Shown here: in pieces, positions 1-10,394 of the stretch
Numbering within the stretch: position 1 is the stretch's first letter
Layout of the letters: the number at the start of each line of letters is the position of its first letter
NCBI GenBank assembly: GCA_041906145.1
Contig: JAYRJU010000003.1
Location: 434,001 to 498,000, forward strand
DNA length: 64,000 bases
Direction: 5' to 3'
Source of the DNA: SHVO01 sp041906145
GTDB taxonomy: Bacteria > Pseudomonadota > Alphaproteobacteria > Rhodospirillales > Rhodospirillaceae
Translations under genes and position numbers: made by a program
Notes under the pieces: generated by a model
Databases searched by the model: none
Seen by the model: the letters and a program-made list of their open reading frames with translations, nothing else
Told to the model about the DNA's origin: nothing

Positions 1-18
1 ACAGTAGCCCGGTTTACG

Positions 19-40
19 TGTTGGACTTGGCTCTCCAACA
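19..40. other. Small hairpin upstream of cpoB
   Basis: A 7-bp perfect stem (TGTTGGA at 19-25, TCCAACA at 34-40) with an 8-nt loop lies about 70 bp upstream of the cpoB start. There is no T-tract after it, so it is not a convincing terminator. The first 112 bases hold no other feature I can support; the upstream gene, expected to be pal from the usual order, is not visible. Confidence 0.3.
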
Positions 41-112
41 TATGTGCAGTGTCCTCACGCGGCCCCTTATCGTGCCAGACGGTACGCCGCGGACGCGCAG
101 AAGGAATTGATC

Positions 113-1264
113 ATGATGGCTTCGCTCCCGCGCTCTCTCGCTCCCGCCGCTCGCGGCTTGGCGCTCGCCGCGCTGATGTGCACCGCAGGTCTACCCGCCC
201 TTGCGCAGTCCGCGCGCGATCTCGCGCCGCGCATCGACAAGATCGAGCAGTCGCTCGCGCAGATGCAGGCCCAGGCGCCGAACGAAGGAAATCTGCAAGT
301 CCGTGTGCTCAAGCTCGAATCCTTGATCGAACAGCTCACGGGGCAAGTGGAGGAAGCGAACTTCCGCGCCGGTCAGCTCCAGAAGCAACTGAAGACCATG
401 GAAGACGACCTGCAGCTGCGTGTCGCGCGCCTTGAAGCCGGCGGCGCGTCGCCCGCGCCGGGCGCTGCCGCTATTCCCAACGTTGCACCGTCCGCGCCGG
501 CTATTGCGCTTCCGCCGCGTGCTGAAACTGCTCCCTCGACCCTTGTGCCGGCTGCTCCGCCCGCGGCGGCGCCGCAGCGCCGCGCCTCCGCCGATGAACC
601 GTTGTCTGAACCGATGACGCCGCCGCGCGTCACGCGTCCGGCCTCCGCGCCGCCGCCGGGAACTGCGCCTGCCAGCGGTATGGGCAACGACGGCTCTTTC
701 GTGATTCGTACGGACGCCAATGGAAAGCCCCTGCCGCCCGATCCGAATGATGTCGGCCCTGTTGCCGAAGCCCCGGCTGAGCCTGCGCCCGCTCCTGTCG
801 CGCCCCCGAAAGTTGGGGCCGTGAATTCCGGTCAGCTCGCTATGGCGCCGCCTGTTGGCGAAGTGAAGTTGCCCGAAGGCACGCCTAAGGTTCAGTACGA
901 TTTCGCCTTCGACCTCCTGCGCCGTAATGATTTCGCGCACGCCGAAGTCGCTTTCCGCGACTTCCTCAAGCGCCACCCGAAGGACCCGCTCGCCGGCAAC
1001 GCGCAGTATTGGCTTGGTGAGACGCACTATGTGCGCGGCGACTATCAGCAGGCCGCTGTCGAGTTCATGGCCGGCTACCAGAATTACCCGAAGACCAATA
1101 AGGGCCCGGACAATCTGCTGAAGCTCGCCATGTCCATGTCGAATCTCGGTCAGACGCAGGGCGCCTGCACGGCGCTGGGCCGTCTCACGAAAGATTACCC
1201 GAAGGCGCCGGAAGAGGTCGCGAAGCCGGCCGCCGCCGAGCGCGCCAAGCTGAAGTGCAAGTAG
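113..1264 (+). CDS. cpoB: Cell division coordinator CpoB (YbgF), Tol-Pal system
   Basis: Periplasmic protein that works with the Tol-Pal machinery to coordinate peptidoglycan synthesis and outer-membrane constriction at division (family knowledge). The 383-aa product has a signal peptide (residues 1 to about 32, ending ALAQ), an amphipathic coiled-coil segment at about 37-110, an unusually long Pro/Ala-rich linker at about 112-265, and a C-terminal TPR domain at about 275-375 with typical helices such as FRDFLKRHPKDPLAGNAQYW. The ATG at 113 is chosen because AAGGA at 101-105 sits 7 nt upstream and the signal peptide begins there; an in-frame ATG at 44 would add 23 residues ahead of it. The end overlaps tilS by 10 nt, implying translational coupling. 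Confidence 0.9.
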   Translation: MMASLPRSLAPAARGLALAALMCTAGLPALAQSARDLAPRIDKIEQSLAQMQAQAPNEGNLQVRVLKLESLIEQLTGQVEEANFRAGQLQKQLKTMEDDLQLRVARLEAGGASPAPGAAAIPNVAPSAPAIALPPRAETAPSTLVPAAPPAAAPQRRASADEPLSEPMTPPRVTRPASAPPPGTAPASGMGNDGSFVIRTDANGKPLPPDPNDVGPVAEAPAEPAPAPVAPPKVGAVNSGQLAMAPPVGEVKLPEGTPKVQYDFAFDLLRRNDFAHAEVAFRDFLKRHPKDPLAGNAQYWLGETHYVRGDYQQAAVEFMAGYQNYPKTNKGPDNLLKLAMSMSNLGQTQGACTALGRLTKDYPKAPEEVAKPAAAERAKLKCK

Positions 1265-2598
1265 AAAAGCCGGACAGCGCTTTTTCCTACGACATCGCGG
1301 GCGAATTCGCCGCCGCCATGGCGTCCATGGCGGTGCCCGCTGAAGCGCGAGTGGCTGTCGCCGTGTCCGGCGGCGCCGACAGCATGGCGCTCGCGCTTCT
1401 GCTCGCCCACTGGGCGCGAGCGAATAATGTGACCGTTCATGCGCTGACGGTAGACCACTGCCTTCGGGAAGCAGCCGCCGATGAGGCGAAGCAGGTCCAG
1501 CTCTGGATGAGTGCGGCCAAAATCCCGCACACCACGTTGCGATGGGACGAGGGGGCCGCGTACCGAGGACGCCCCAGCAGCGCGCAAGGCGCGGCGCGGG
1601 ACGCCCGTTATGCCCTGATGCTCGACTGGTGCGCCGAGAACGGCGCCTCGCATCTCTTCCTTGCCCATCATGCGGACGATCAGGCCGAAACCTTCCTCCT
1701 GCGTCTCGCGCGCGGCAGCGGCGTCGATGGCCTCGCCGCCATGACTCCGCTGTTCGAACGCGGAGGTATTTACCTCGCACGGCCACTGCTCGGCATTTCC
1801 AAGCCGCGCCTAAGTGCGTTCTGTGAGGAGGTTGGACAGCCATGGATCGAAGACCCCTCAAACCAGAACGGCGCCTATGCCCGCGTGCGCTTCCGGGCCG
1901 CGCGCGAGATGCTCGAGAGGGAAGGTTTCTCCACCGACCGTCTGCTCGCGACCGCCGATCACATGCGCCGCGCCCGCGCCGCGCTCGATCACTACGTCGA
2001 CGCCCTGCTCCGCGAGGCCTGCACGTGGGACAAATACGGCGTTGGCCGGGTCTCGCTTCAAGCGTTGGCCGCCGCACCCGAGGAAATTGGCCTGCGTGCG
2101 CTCGCGGCCATTCTTCAGATCGCAAGTGGGCAGGTGTACCGCCCGCGCTTCGAGCGTCTCCAACGTCTCTATGACAGCTTGCGCGGCGGCGCTTGGCGCG
2201 ACGCGACCTTGCACGGCGCTTTGTTACAGCGCGACGGCGAGACCCTGATCGTGATTCGCGAGGCCGCCCAGATCGCTGACGAACAAAGCCTCCGCGCCGG
2301 AACCAAGGCGCTTTGGGATGGGCGGTTTGAAGTGGAGGTGGCCGGTCTCCCACCGGCGCGGGATTTCCGCATCCGCCGCCTCACGCAGCAGGATATGTCA
2401 CACCTGGAGAACCGGGCTGAGGTGCCCTTCAGGGTCCGGGAAACGCTGCCGGGCCTATTCGATTCGGCAGGATTAGCCGCTGTCTCCGTGCTTAATTACA
2501 TCCGCGCGGACCTTACAACGTTACCTGGCGTTACCTTCACAACGGCGTTTATTTGCCCGCGAATTGACCAATTTCCGGAAGATGATGCTGAATTGTGA
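1255..2598 (+). CDS. tilS: tRNA(Ile)-lysidine synthase TilS
   Basis: ATP-dependent enzyme that converts C34 of the CAU-anticodon tRNA-Ile to lysidine, switching its decoding from AUG to AUA. The N-terminal PP-loop SGGADS is at residues 38-43, followed by HCLREAA and the HHADDQAET segment typical of N-type ATP pyrophosphatases. Length 447 aa, normal for alphaproteobacterial TilS. The start is GTG at 1255, overlapping the cpoB stop region. An alternative is ATG at 1318, which would still keep the PP-loop but leave a very short lead. It lies between cpoB and ftsH, a conserved alphaproteobacterial order. Confidence 0.9.
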   Translation: MQVEKPDSAFSYDIAGEFAAAMASMAVPAEARVAVAVSGGADSMALALLLAHWARANNVTVHALTVDHCLREAAADEAKQVQLWMSAAKIPHTTLRWDEGAAYRGRPSSAQGAARDARYALMLDWCAENGASHLFLAHHADDQAETFLLRLARGSGVDGLAAMTPLFERGGIYLARPLLGISKPRLSAFCEEVGQPWIEDPSNQNGAYARVRFRAAREMLEREGFSTDRLLATADHMRRARAALDHYVDALLREACTWDKYGVGRVSLQALAAAPEEIGLRALAAILQIASGQVYRPRFERLQRLYDSLRGGAWRDATLHGALLQRDGETLIVIREAAQIADEQSLRAGTKALWDGRFEVEVAGLPPARDFRIRRLTQQDMSHLENRAEVPFRVRETLPGLFDSAGLAAVSVLNYIRADLTTLPGVTFTTAFICPRIDQFPEDDAEL

Positions 2599-2641
2599 CA
2601 CCGGCCATACGTTTTCCCCCAATAGGGGATTAACGCTTTGC

Positions 2642-2669
2642 TTGCCAATATGGATCGGCGCACTATCTA
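2642..2669 (+). promoter_or_regulatory. Candidate sigma70-like promoter for ftsH
   Basis: TTGCCA at 2642-2647 and TATCTA at 2664-2669 are separated by 16 bp, about 80 bp upstream of the ftsH start. It was picked by eye. A heat-shock sigma promoter could equally serve ftsH, and the motif match is only moderate. Confidence 0.3.
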
Positions 2670-2750
2670 AAAGGCAGAAGTGCTTCCAGATTTTCGAGAC
2701 CACCATGCCCGGGCCGGAATCGGCGCGGGTTAACGCGTAAGAGGGCCGTT

Positions 2751-4685
<1,935 letters not shown>

Positions 4686-4702
4686 TAGGGATCAACGAAT
4701 AC

Positions 4703-4731
4703 AAAAGGCCCGGTGAGAACCGGGCCTTTTT
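4703..4731 (+). terminator. Rho-independent terminator after ftsH
   Basis: Perfect 11-bp stem AAAAGGCCCGG / CCGGGCCTTTT (4703-4713 and 4720-4730) with a 6-nt loop and a T-run, 17 bp after the ftsH stop. It should separate the cpoB-tilS-ftsH transcription from folP. Confidence 0.93.
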
Positions 4732-4761
4732 GTTTTCTGTTCTGTTCGGCAAACTCTGCTC

Positions 4762-5805
4762 ATGACCCTCTCTACCCCCTACGTCACCCCGCGCGGCCTT
4801 CTCACGGGCGCCTCCGCCCGCGACGCCGTCGCCGGCGGCCGTGCGCACGCACTCGGCAAAGACCGCGCCTTCACCGCCGTGGAGCTCACGAACAGCGCGT
4901 TGTCGCCAATCGTCCAACAGACCTTCCTTGTGGCGGACTGCCCCGCCGCCGGTAAAGCCTGGCTCACCACCTACGCATCCGACCCTGACGCCTTCGCCGG
5001 CCTATCGCTCGCCGCACCCGTGCTCATGGGCGTCGTCAACGTCACGCCCGACAGCTTCTCCGACGGCGGCCAGTTCTCGTCTCCGACCTACGCCATCGCC
5101 CACGCTCGCGGGCTGATGGAAGCCGGGGCCTCCATCATCGACGTCGGCGGCGAATCCACGCGCCCCGGCGCTGCGCCGGTCGAAATCGCCGAGGAAGTGG
5201 CGCGGGTGGTCCCCGTGGTGCGGGCGCTCGCCGAACTGGGTGCCTGCGTTTCCATCGACACCCGCCACGCCGCGGTTATGGAAGCCGCTGTTTCAGCCGG
5301 CGCGCGGATCGTCAACGACGTCACAGCGCTGACCGGCGATGGAGCCCTCAAAGCCGTCGCGAAAGCGAACGTCGCGGTGATTCTCATGCATATGCAGGGC
5401 GAACCTCGCACCATGCAGGATCATCCGACCTACGTCTGGGCCCCCGGTGATGTGTTCGACTTTTTGGCGGCGCGTCTGGCTGCATGCATCGCCGGCGGCA
5501 TTCCGCGCGAGCGCATCGCCGTCGATCCAGGTATCGGGTTTGGCAAGAATGACGTCCACAACGCCCAGATCCTCGGTCACACGGCGCTCTACCGTGCGCT
5601 TCAATGCCCGGTCGTCATCGGCGCTTCACGCAAAAGCTTCATCGGGCGCATGAGCCGGGGCGAGGACGCCCAGCATCGCCTGCCGGGATCGCTCGCCGCG
5701 GCGCTCCACGGCGTCTCCCAGGGCGCCCAGATCCTGCGCGTTCACGACGTCGCCGAGACCCGCCAGGCCCTGGCCGTCGCGGGCCGCATCAACCGCGGCG
5801 CGTAA
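4762..5805 (+). CDS. folP: Dihydropteroate synthase
   Basis: Condenses 6-hydroxymethyl-7,8-dihydropterin pyrophosphate with p-aminobenzoate in folate synthesis; cytoplasmic TIM barrel and the sulfonamide target. The DHPS signature GVVNVTPDSFSDGG is at residues 90-103, DVGGESTRPGA at about 133-143, DPGIGFGKN at about 245, and the pterin/phosphate segment GASRKSFIG near 286. At 347 aa it is about 70 residues longer than E. coli FolP because of an N-terminal extension (1-85) with no motif I recognise; similar extensions occur in some alphaproteobacterial FolP. The ftsH-folP-glmM order is conserved. Confidence 0.95.
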   Translation: MTLSTPYVTPRGLLTGASARDAVAGGRAHALGKDRAFTAVELTNSALSPIVQQTFLVADCPAAGKAWLTTYASDPDAFAGLSLAAPVLMGVVNVTPDSFSDGGQFSSPTYAIAHARGLMEAGASIIDVGGESTRPGAAPVEIAEEVARVVPVVRALAELGACVSIDTRHAAVMEAAVSAGARIVNDVTALTGDGALKAVAKANVAVILMHMQGEPRTMQDHPTYVWAPGDVFDFLAARLAACIAGGIPRERIAVDPGIGFGKNDVHNAQILGHTALYRALQCPVVIGASRKSFIGRMSRGEDAQHRLPGSLAAALHGVSQGAQILRVHDVAETRQALAVAGRINRGA

Positions 5806-5971
5806 TCCACAAGGTGGGGTGACAACGTCTTTAATTCCCTCCAACCCGCGCGAGGGCTATTCTCGCAACTTCTGGGCTTCAAAGGTCGTTAAGCAGAAAG
5901 CTCCGCGTGTGGTTGCTTTTCCAGCGCGGGCGTTTCATATCCCCGGCCAGATAAAAAAGAGGGGCCTCCTG

Positions 5972-7333
5972 ATGGCGACACGTAAGTTTTTCGGTACCGA
6001 CGGCGTACGCGGGCGCGCGAACGTGGAACCCATGACGCCCGAGACCGCCATGCGGCTCGGCATGGCCGCGGGTCGCCATTTTACGCAAGGCGATCGCCGC
6101 CACACCGTCGTCATCGGCAAGGACACGCGCCTGTCCGGTTACATGCTTGAACCGGCGCTCACCGCCGGCTTCGTGTCCATGGGCATGGATGTGATCATCG
6201 TCGGCCCGATCCCCACGCCCGGCGTCGCCATGCTCACGCGCTCCATGCGCTGCGACATCGGCGTCATGATTTCCGCCTCGCACAATCCGTACGAGGACAA
6301 TGGCATCAAATTGTTCGGGCCAGATGGCTATAAACTGTCCGACGAAATCGAAATCGAGATCGAGCGGTTGATGTCCGAAGGCATGGACGGCGTGCGCGCG
6401 CCGTCCGAGCGCCTGGGGCGCGCCAAGCGTCTCGATGACGCGCAAGGGCGTTACATCGAATACGCAAAATCCACGTTCCCGCGCGGCCTCCGTCTGGACG
6501 GCCTCAAGATCGTTGTCGATTGCGCGAATGGGGCCGCCTACAAAGTCGCGCCGACCGTGTTTTGGGAACTGGGAGCCGAAGTTGTCTCCGTCGGCGTCAC
6601 GCCGGACGGTTTCAATATCAACAAGTCCTGCGGCTCGCTTCACCCCGAACAGCTTTGCAGCCTCGTAAGGCATCACGGCGCGCACATTGGCCTCGCGCTC
6701 GACGGCGATGCGGACCGCGTCATGTTCTGCGACGAGCATGGCAGCGTGGTCGATGGTGATCAGGTGCTCGCGTTGATCGCCGCACATTGGCAAAAAACAC
6801 AGCAGCTGTCCGGCGGCGCGGTTGTCGCCACGGTCATGAGCAACCTCGGCCTCGAGCGTTATCTGAAGAAGTTGGATTTGCCCTTGGTGCGTACGAAGGT
6901 CGGAGACCGTTATGTCGTCGAGTACATGCGCCAATCCGGCTGCAATCTCGGCGGCGAGCAATCTGGCCATATCATCATGGGGCAGCATGCAACCACAGGA
7001 GACGGCGTCATCGCCGCGCTGCAGGTTCTCGCTGCACTGGTCAGCGCCGGGCGTCCGGCCAGCGAAACTTTGCGTTTATTCGAACCCGTGCCGCAGCTGT
7101 TGAAGAACGTACGCCTTGCCCATGGCGCCAGCGCTGACGCCGTGCTCGAACGCGATGCCGTGCGTCAGGTCATCCAGGCGTCCGAGCAGCGCCTCAACGG
7201 CCGTGGCCGCCTCCTGATCCGCAAGTCCGGCACCGAGCCGCTCATCCGTGTCATGGCGGAAGGCGACGACGCCGGCGAGGTCAACGCGGTCGTCGATCAC
7301 GTGATCGACGCCATCAAGCAGGCGGCGGCTTAG
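5972..7333 (+). CDS. glmM: Phosphoglucosamine mutase
   Basis: Interconverts glucosamine-6-phosphate and glucosamine-1-phosphate on the route to UDP-GlcNAc for peptidoglycan and LPS. The 453-aa product starts with the family-typical RKFFGTDGVRG and carries the phosphoserine loop ISASHNP (active Ser at 103), the metal-binding DGDADR motif and the C-terminal phosphate-binding RKSGTEPLIRVM. ATG 5972 is preferred over an in-frame start at 5819 because GAGGGG lies about 8 nt upstream and the homologous N-terminus begins there. The stop lies 2 bp from the convergent DUF2332 gene. Confidence 0.96.
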   Translation: MATRKFFGTDGVRGRANVEPMTPETAMRLGMAAGRHFTQGDRRHTVVIGKDTRLSGYMLEPALTAGFVSMGMDVIIVGPIPTPGVAMLTRSMRCDIGVMISASHNPYEDNGIKLFGPDGYKLSDEIEIEIERLMSEGMDGVRAPSERLGRAKRLDDAQGRYIEYAKSTFPRGLRLDGLKIVVDCANGAAYKVAPTVFWELGAEVVSVGVTPDGFNINKSCGSLHPEQLCSLVRHHGAHIGLALDGDADRVMFCDEHGSVVDGDQVLALIAAHWQKTQQLSGGAVVATVMSNLGLERYLKKLDLPLVRTKVGDRYVVEYMRQSGCNLGGEQSGHIIMGQHATTGDGVIAALQVLAALVSAGRPASETLRLFEPVPQLLKNVRLAHGASADAVLERDAVRQVIQASEQRLNGRGRLLIRKSGTEPLIRVMAEGDDAGEVNAVVDHVIDAIKQAAA

Positions 7334-7335
7334 CT

Positions 7336-8388
7336 TTACTGAAGCCAGTGGATCGTGGCGCCGTGCGGGTGTACCGCCGCGAGTACATGGTCCTCGCCGC
7401 CCGGCCATGTCCTGATGTTGAGCGTGAACTTTCCATCGCCGCCGTGTTCCATGCGCATCCAGGAGAAGGGCGCTTCGGGCGTGGCTTTTGCCCCGACCGC
7501 TTCGGCATGCGCGGTCACGCGGCGCTTCACGTCCTCGGAAAAATACTGAAAGGTCACTGAGTGCATCAGCACGCGGTGCGCGCCGGCTGATGGCATAGGT
7601 GCGAGGGTATTTTCCACCCATTCAGCCGCATCCATTCTGTCCACGTGCGGCGGATCGGCGGCGGCGATCTTCAGCGCATAGCGAATCCGCCGTACGCGTT
7701 CGAGCTGATCGGCCCACACATAGGCGAGGAGACGCTCGCGTCCCTCTGGCGTCCCCACGTCCACTGGGGCTTGATCTACTCCGCGCCGCGCGACAACCCG
7801 CACCTTGGCTTGGGGCGGGGAAGCGCCTGTCCACGTCGGCGTCAGGTGAACCGGGCTATCCGTCGCGCCCACTTCGGTGGTCCCCAGCGAGTAGGTGTAG
7901 CGGTCGAGCATCAAGTTCAGCCCGCCGCTGCTTCCCAGTTCGAACAGCGAAAAGGGCAGACCGTGCTCGGACGCCAGCGCCAGAAGGCCCGACATCAGCA
8001 CCGCCGAGCGGCCCACCTCGTTAGTCTGAGGCGGCAGGTCTAGCCAAGGCATCAACGCGTTCTCGAACCGGACGATCACATCGTTCAACATGGTTCCAAG
8101 GGTCGTACGGTCCACTGCCAGCGCCGGTGGGTAAATGGCGGTCCAGGCGGGATCGACATCACGCTCCGCCAGAGCATGCAGACCCGCGACCAGGCGAAGG
8201 GCCAACGCGTCCTGAATAGGCTCGGGGTTTCCCGGCCAGCTTAGGATCCGCCTGCCGATAGCGGTATCCGCTGAAAGGCGTTCGCCCAGCAAATCGCAAA
8301 GCTCGGCGGTGAAGGGCGAAGCCATATCGCGGCAATAGCGCGCCTGCTGGAAAAAAGACTCGCGGACTCGCGTCTCGGTGTCGGCCAT
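7336..8388 (-). CDS. DUF2332 family protein
   Basis: A 350-aa protein that I recognise as DUF2332 (uncharacterised, common in Actinobacteria and Alphaproteobacteria) from its length, the N-terminal FQQARYCRD region, the central GSSGGLNLMLDRY segment (a Gly-rich loop resembling a methyltransferase SAM site) and the C-terminal HSVTFQYF element. The start at 8388 is chosen because AAGGATC lies 7 to 8 nt upstream; an in-frame start at 8484 would add 32 residues that look non-coding. It is convergent with glmM and divergent from thiD. The biochemical function is unknown. Confidence 0.75.
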   Translation of the reverse strand: MADTETRVRESFFQQARYCRDMASPFTAELCDLLGERLSADTAIGRRILSWPGNPEPIQDALALRLVAGLHALAERDVDPAWTAIYPPALAVDRTTLGTMLNDVIVRFENALMPWLDLPPQTNEVGRSAVLMSGLLALASEHGLPFSLFELGSSGGLNLMLDRYTYSLGTTEVGATDSPVHLTPTWTGASPPQAKVRVVARRGVDQAPVDVGTPEGRERLLAYVWADQLERVRRIRYALKIAAADPPHVDRMDAAEWVENTLAPMPSAGAHRVLMHSVTFQYFSEDVKRRVTAHAEAVGAKATPEAPFSWMRMEHGGDGKFTLNIRTWPGGEDHVLAAVHPHGATIHWLQ

Positions 8389-8501
8389 AACGGTGATCCT
8401 TTTATGCGGCGCGAAGCTTGCACCGGCGCCTTCGGGCGCAGCTATGCAAAGTCCGCGTACGAGATTTGATCCTCTATGGGTCATCGGTTTATCTTGGGCT
8501 T

Positions 8502-9329
8502 ATGAGCAACAAATCCAATACAGCCAAGATGCCGGGCCGTGTCCTTATTGTCGCCGGTTCCGATTCCGGCGGCGGCGCCGGCATCCAAGCCGACATCAAG
8601 ACCGTGACCGCGCTCGGCGCCTACGCCATGACCGCCGTCACGGCAATCACGGTGCAGAACACGCAAGGCGTCACCGCCGTGCATGAGGTGCCGCTCGACA
8701 TCGTCGCCGGCCAGATCGACGCGGTCGCCGGCGATATCGGCATCGATGTGGTCAAGACGGGTATGCTGGCGTCGCGCCCGATGATCGAAACAGTGGCGGA
8801 TACGCTCGCCCGTGCCATCCCCCAAATTCCAAGGGTCGTCGACCCCGTCATGCGCGCGAAGGGAGGGCATGCGTTGCTCGCGGAAGATGCCGCGCAGGCC
8901 TTGGTGCGGCGCTTGGTTCGCGGCGCCGCCGTGGTCACGCCAAATCTTCCGGAAGCCGAAGTCCTCACCGGCCGCCGGATCCGTACGATCGCCGACATGG
9001 AAGAAGCCGTCGACGCTTGCCGGGCGCTAGGCGCTAAAGCTGTGCTTCTGAAAGGCGGCCACCTGGAAGGGGCTGATCTCCTCGATCTGCTCATCACTGC
9101 AGATAACGTGATCCGGTTCGAGGATAGGCGTATCGACACAACCTCAACCCACGGCACCGGCTGTACGCTCGCTTCTGCGATCGCTGCCGGGCTAGCGCGC
9201 GGGACCGCTCTTGTGGACGCGGTAAAGGCTGCCCGCGCGTATGTGCGCGGCGCGATTCTTTCCGCTCCGCGCCTGGGTCACGGCCACGGGCCACTCAATC
9301 ACGGGCATATTTTTGGGGCGTTTAACTAG
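8502..9329 (+). CDS. thiD: Bifunctional hydroxymethylpyrimidine kinase / phosphomethylpyrimidine kinase
   Basis: Phosphorylates HMP and HMP-phosphate in thiamine biosynthesis and salvage. The 275-aa ribokinase-fold protein has the substrate-binding start VLIVAGSDSGGGAGIQAD (residues 14-31) and the C-terminal anion-hole/catalytic motif HGTGCTLASAIAAGL with its conserved Cys. Start ATG 8502; a later ATG at 8529 directly before PGRVLIVAGS is possible. There is no thi operon around it and no TPP riboswitch upstream that I could see, so this is an isolated thiD, as in many alphaproteobacteria. Confidence 0.93.
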   Translation: MSNKSNTAKMPGRVLIVAGSDSGGGAGIQADIKTVTALGAYAMTAVTAITVQNTQGVTAVHEVPLDIVAGQIDAVAGDIGIDVVKTGMLASRPMIETVADTLARAIPQIPRVVDPVMRAKGGHALLAEDAAQALVRRLVRGAAVVTPNLPEAEVLTGRRIRTIADMEEAVDACRALGAKAVLLKGGHLEGADLLDLLITADNVIRFEDRRIDTTSTHGTGCTLASAIAAGLARGTALVDAVKAARAYVRGAILSAPRLGHGHGPLNHGHIFGAFN

Positions 9330-9400
9330 TCGGCGAGGTGATCCTTGCGGGAAGGGCACACTTGTTTTACGACCGGAACAGGCACAAAGGTTAAGAAGCA

Positions 9401-10345
9401 ATGGCGAGTTCCTCCTTCCTGGTCGCTTCACGTGGGCATATGGCGACGACGTGGCTGACGCATGCTTTGAACGCGTTGCCGTCGACCCTCGCCATTCATG
9501 ACGGGAAACCGGTCCCCGTAGACTATTCCAAGCCTCTCTCAGCGCAACTGGCGGGTCTTCGTGAAGCGCAACCCGGTCTGGCCCGATATGGACTGGTTCA
9601 CTCTGTGAACGGCACGTCCTTATTCTATGCTTTCGCCAAACGCGATCTCGTGCCGGGGCAGGTACGGACCGCCCAGCTTTGCCGAAACCCCATCATGCTC
9701 GCGGAATCCATGGCGGCAGTCACGAAGCGTGATTGGGTAAGCGATCTGAAATTCCAGAACTGGGCGCAGGTGATGTGCGCCTCCGTTCTAAAGGGCCGCC
9801 TCAATAAGGTTGAGTTGGATTGGCCCGCCAGCGTGATGGAGCCGATCGCCGCGAACGACGCGGCGGCGATTTCACGATTGATCGGAATTTGGAATCGGAC
9901 ATTGCTGGAAGCCGCCGATTTGATGTTCTGCTCCGGCATACATCAGCTTCTGGCCGAACGCGGGAACAAGCCGGAAGAAGCGCATCCGATTTTTCGCTTC
10001 GAGGACTACACGTCGGATCGCGGCGCGTTTGGTAAGTTATGCGATCAGGTCGCCGGCGAAGCGTTGGATCCTGCTGCGGTCGACACGGCCTTCGCGACGC
10101 CGGCCGCCAATCGCCATCGGGCATCGACGGTAACCGATCCGGCCGAGGTCTATAGAGATTGGACCGCGGCCGAACGCGACATGTTCAATACGATTATGAT
10201 AGCGACCGGTCTCGCGGCATATTTCGAGAATAATGGGTTATATCGATTTAACTTAGTTTGGGACGATAAGCCTATTTCTTATGCGCCGCCGCCCGGTGAA
10301 GCGGTCCGGGGCGTCTCCTTAAATGTTCCAGCAATCATGGGATAA
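9401..10345 (+). CDS. Sulfotransferase-like protein (putative)
   Basis: A 314-aa protein of uncertain family. The N-terminal segment VASRGHMATTWLTHAL (about 8-23) resembles the 5'-phosphosulfate loop of PAPS sulfotransferases. A later LCRNPIMLAESM segment resembles the 3'-phosphate region. The C-terminus (WTAAERDMFNTIM...GLAAYF) resembles the closing helices of that fold. The canonical Lys/Arg of the loop is not clear, so activity is uncertain. No signal peptide. It is the first of three same-strand genes that look like an accessory surface-modification cassette between thiD and serC; base composition looks less GC-rich by eye than the neighbours. It could instead be another P-loop or glycan-related family. 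Confidence 0.5.
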   Translation: MASSSFLVASRGHMATTWLTHALNALPSTLAIHDGKPVPVDYSKPLSAQLAGLREAQPGLARYGLVHSVNGTSLFYAFAKRDLVPGQVRTAQLCRNPIMLAESMAAVTKRDWVSDLKFQNWAQVMCASVLKGRLNKVELDWPASVMEPIAANDAAAISRLIGIWNRTLLEAADLMFCSGIHQLLAERGNKPEEAHPIFRFEDYTSDRGAFGKLCDQVAGEALDPAAVDTAFATPAANRHRASTVTDPAEVYRDWTAAERDMFNTIMIATGLAAYFENNGLYRFNLVWDDKPISYAPPPGEAVRGVSLNVPAIMG

Positions 10346-10394
10346 TAAGGCCGTCGAGATGGGCGTCTGGAATTAGAGAGCAAGCGCACAAGAC

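Noticed and set aside
191..2353. 720-codon minus-strand ORF over cpoB and tilS
   Set aside because: Arg-rich shadow of two well-supported genes.
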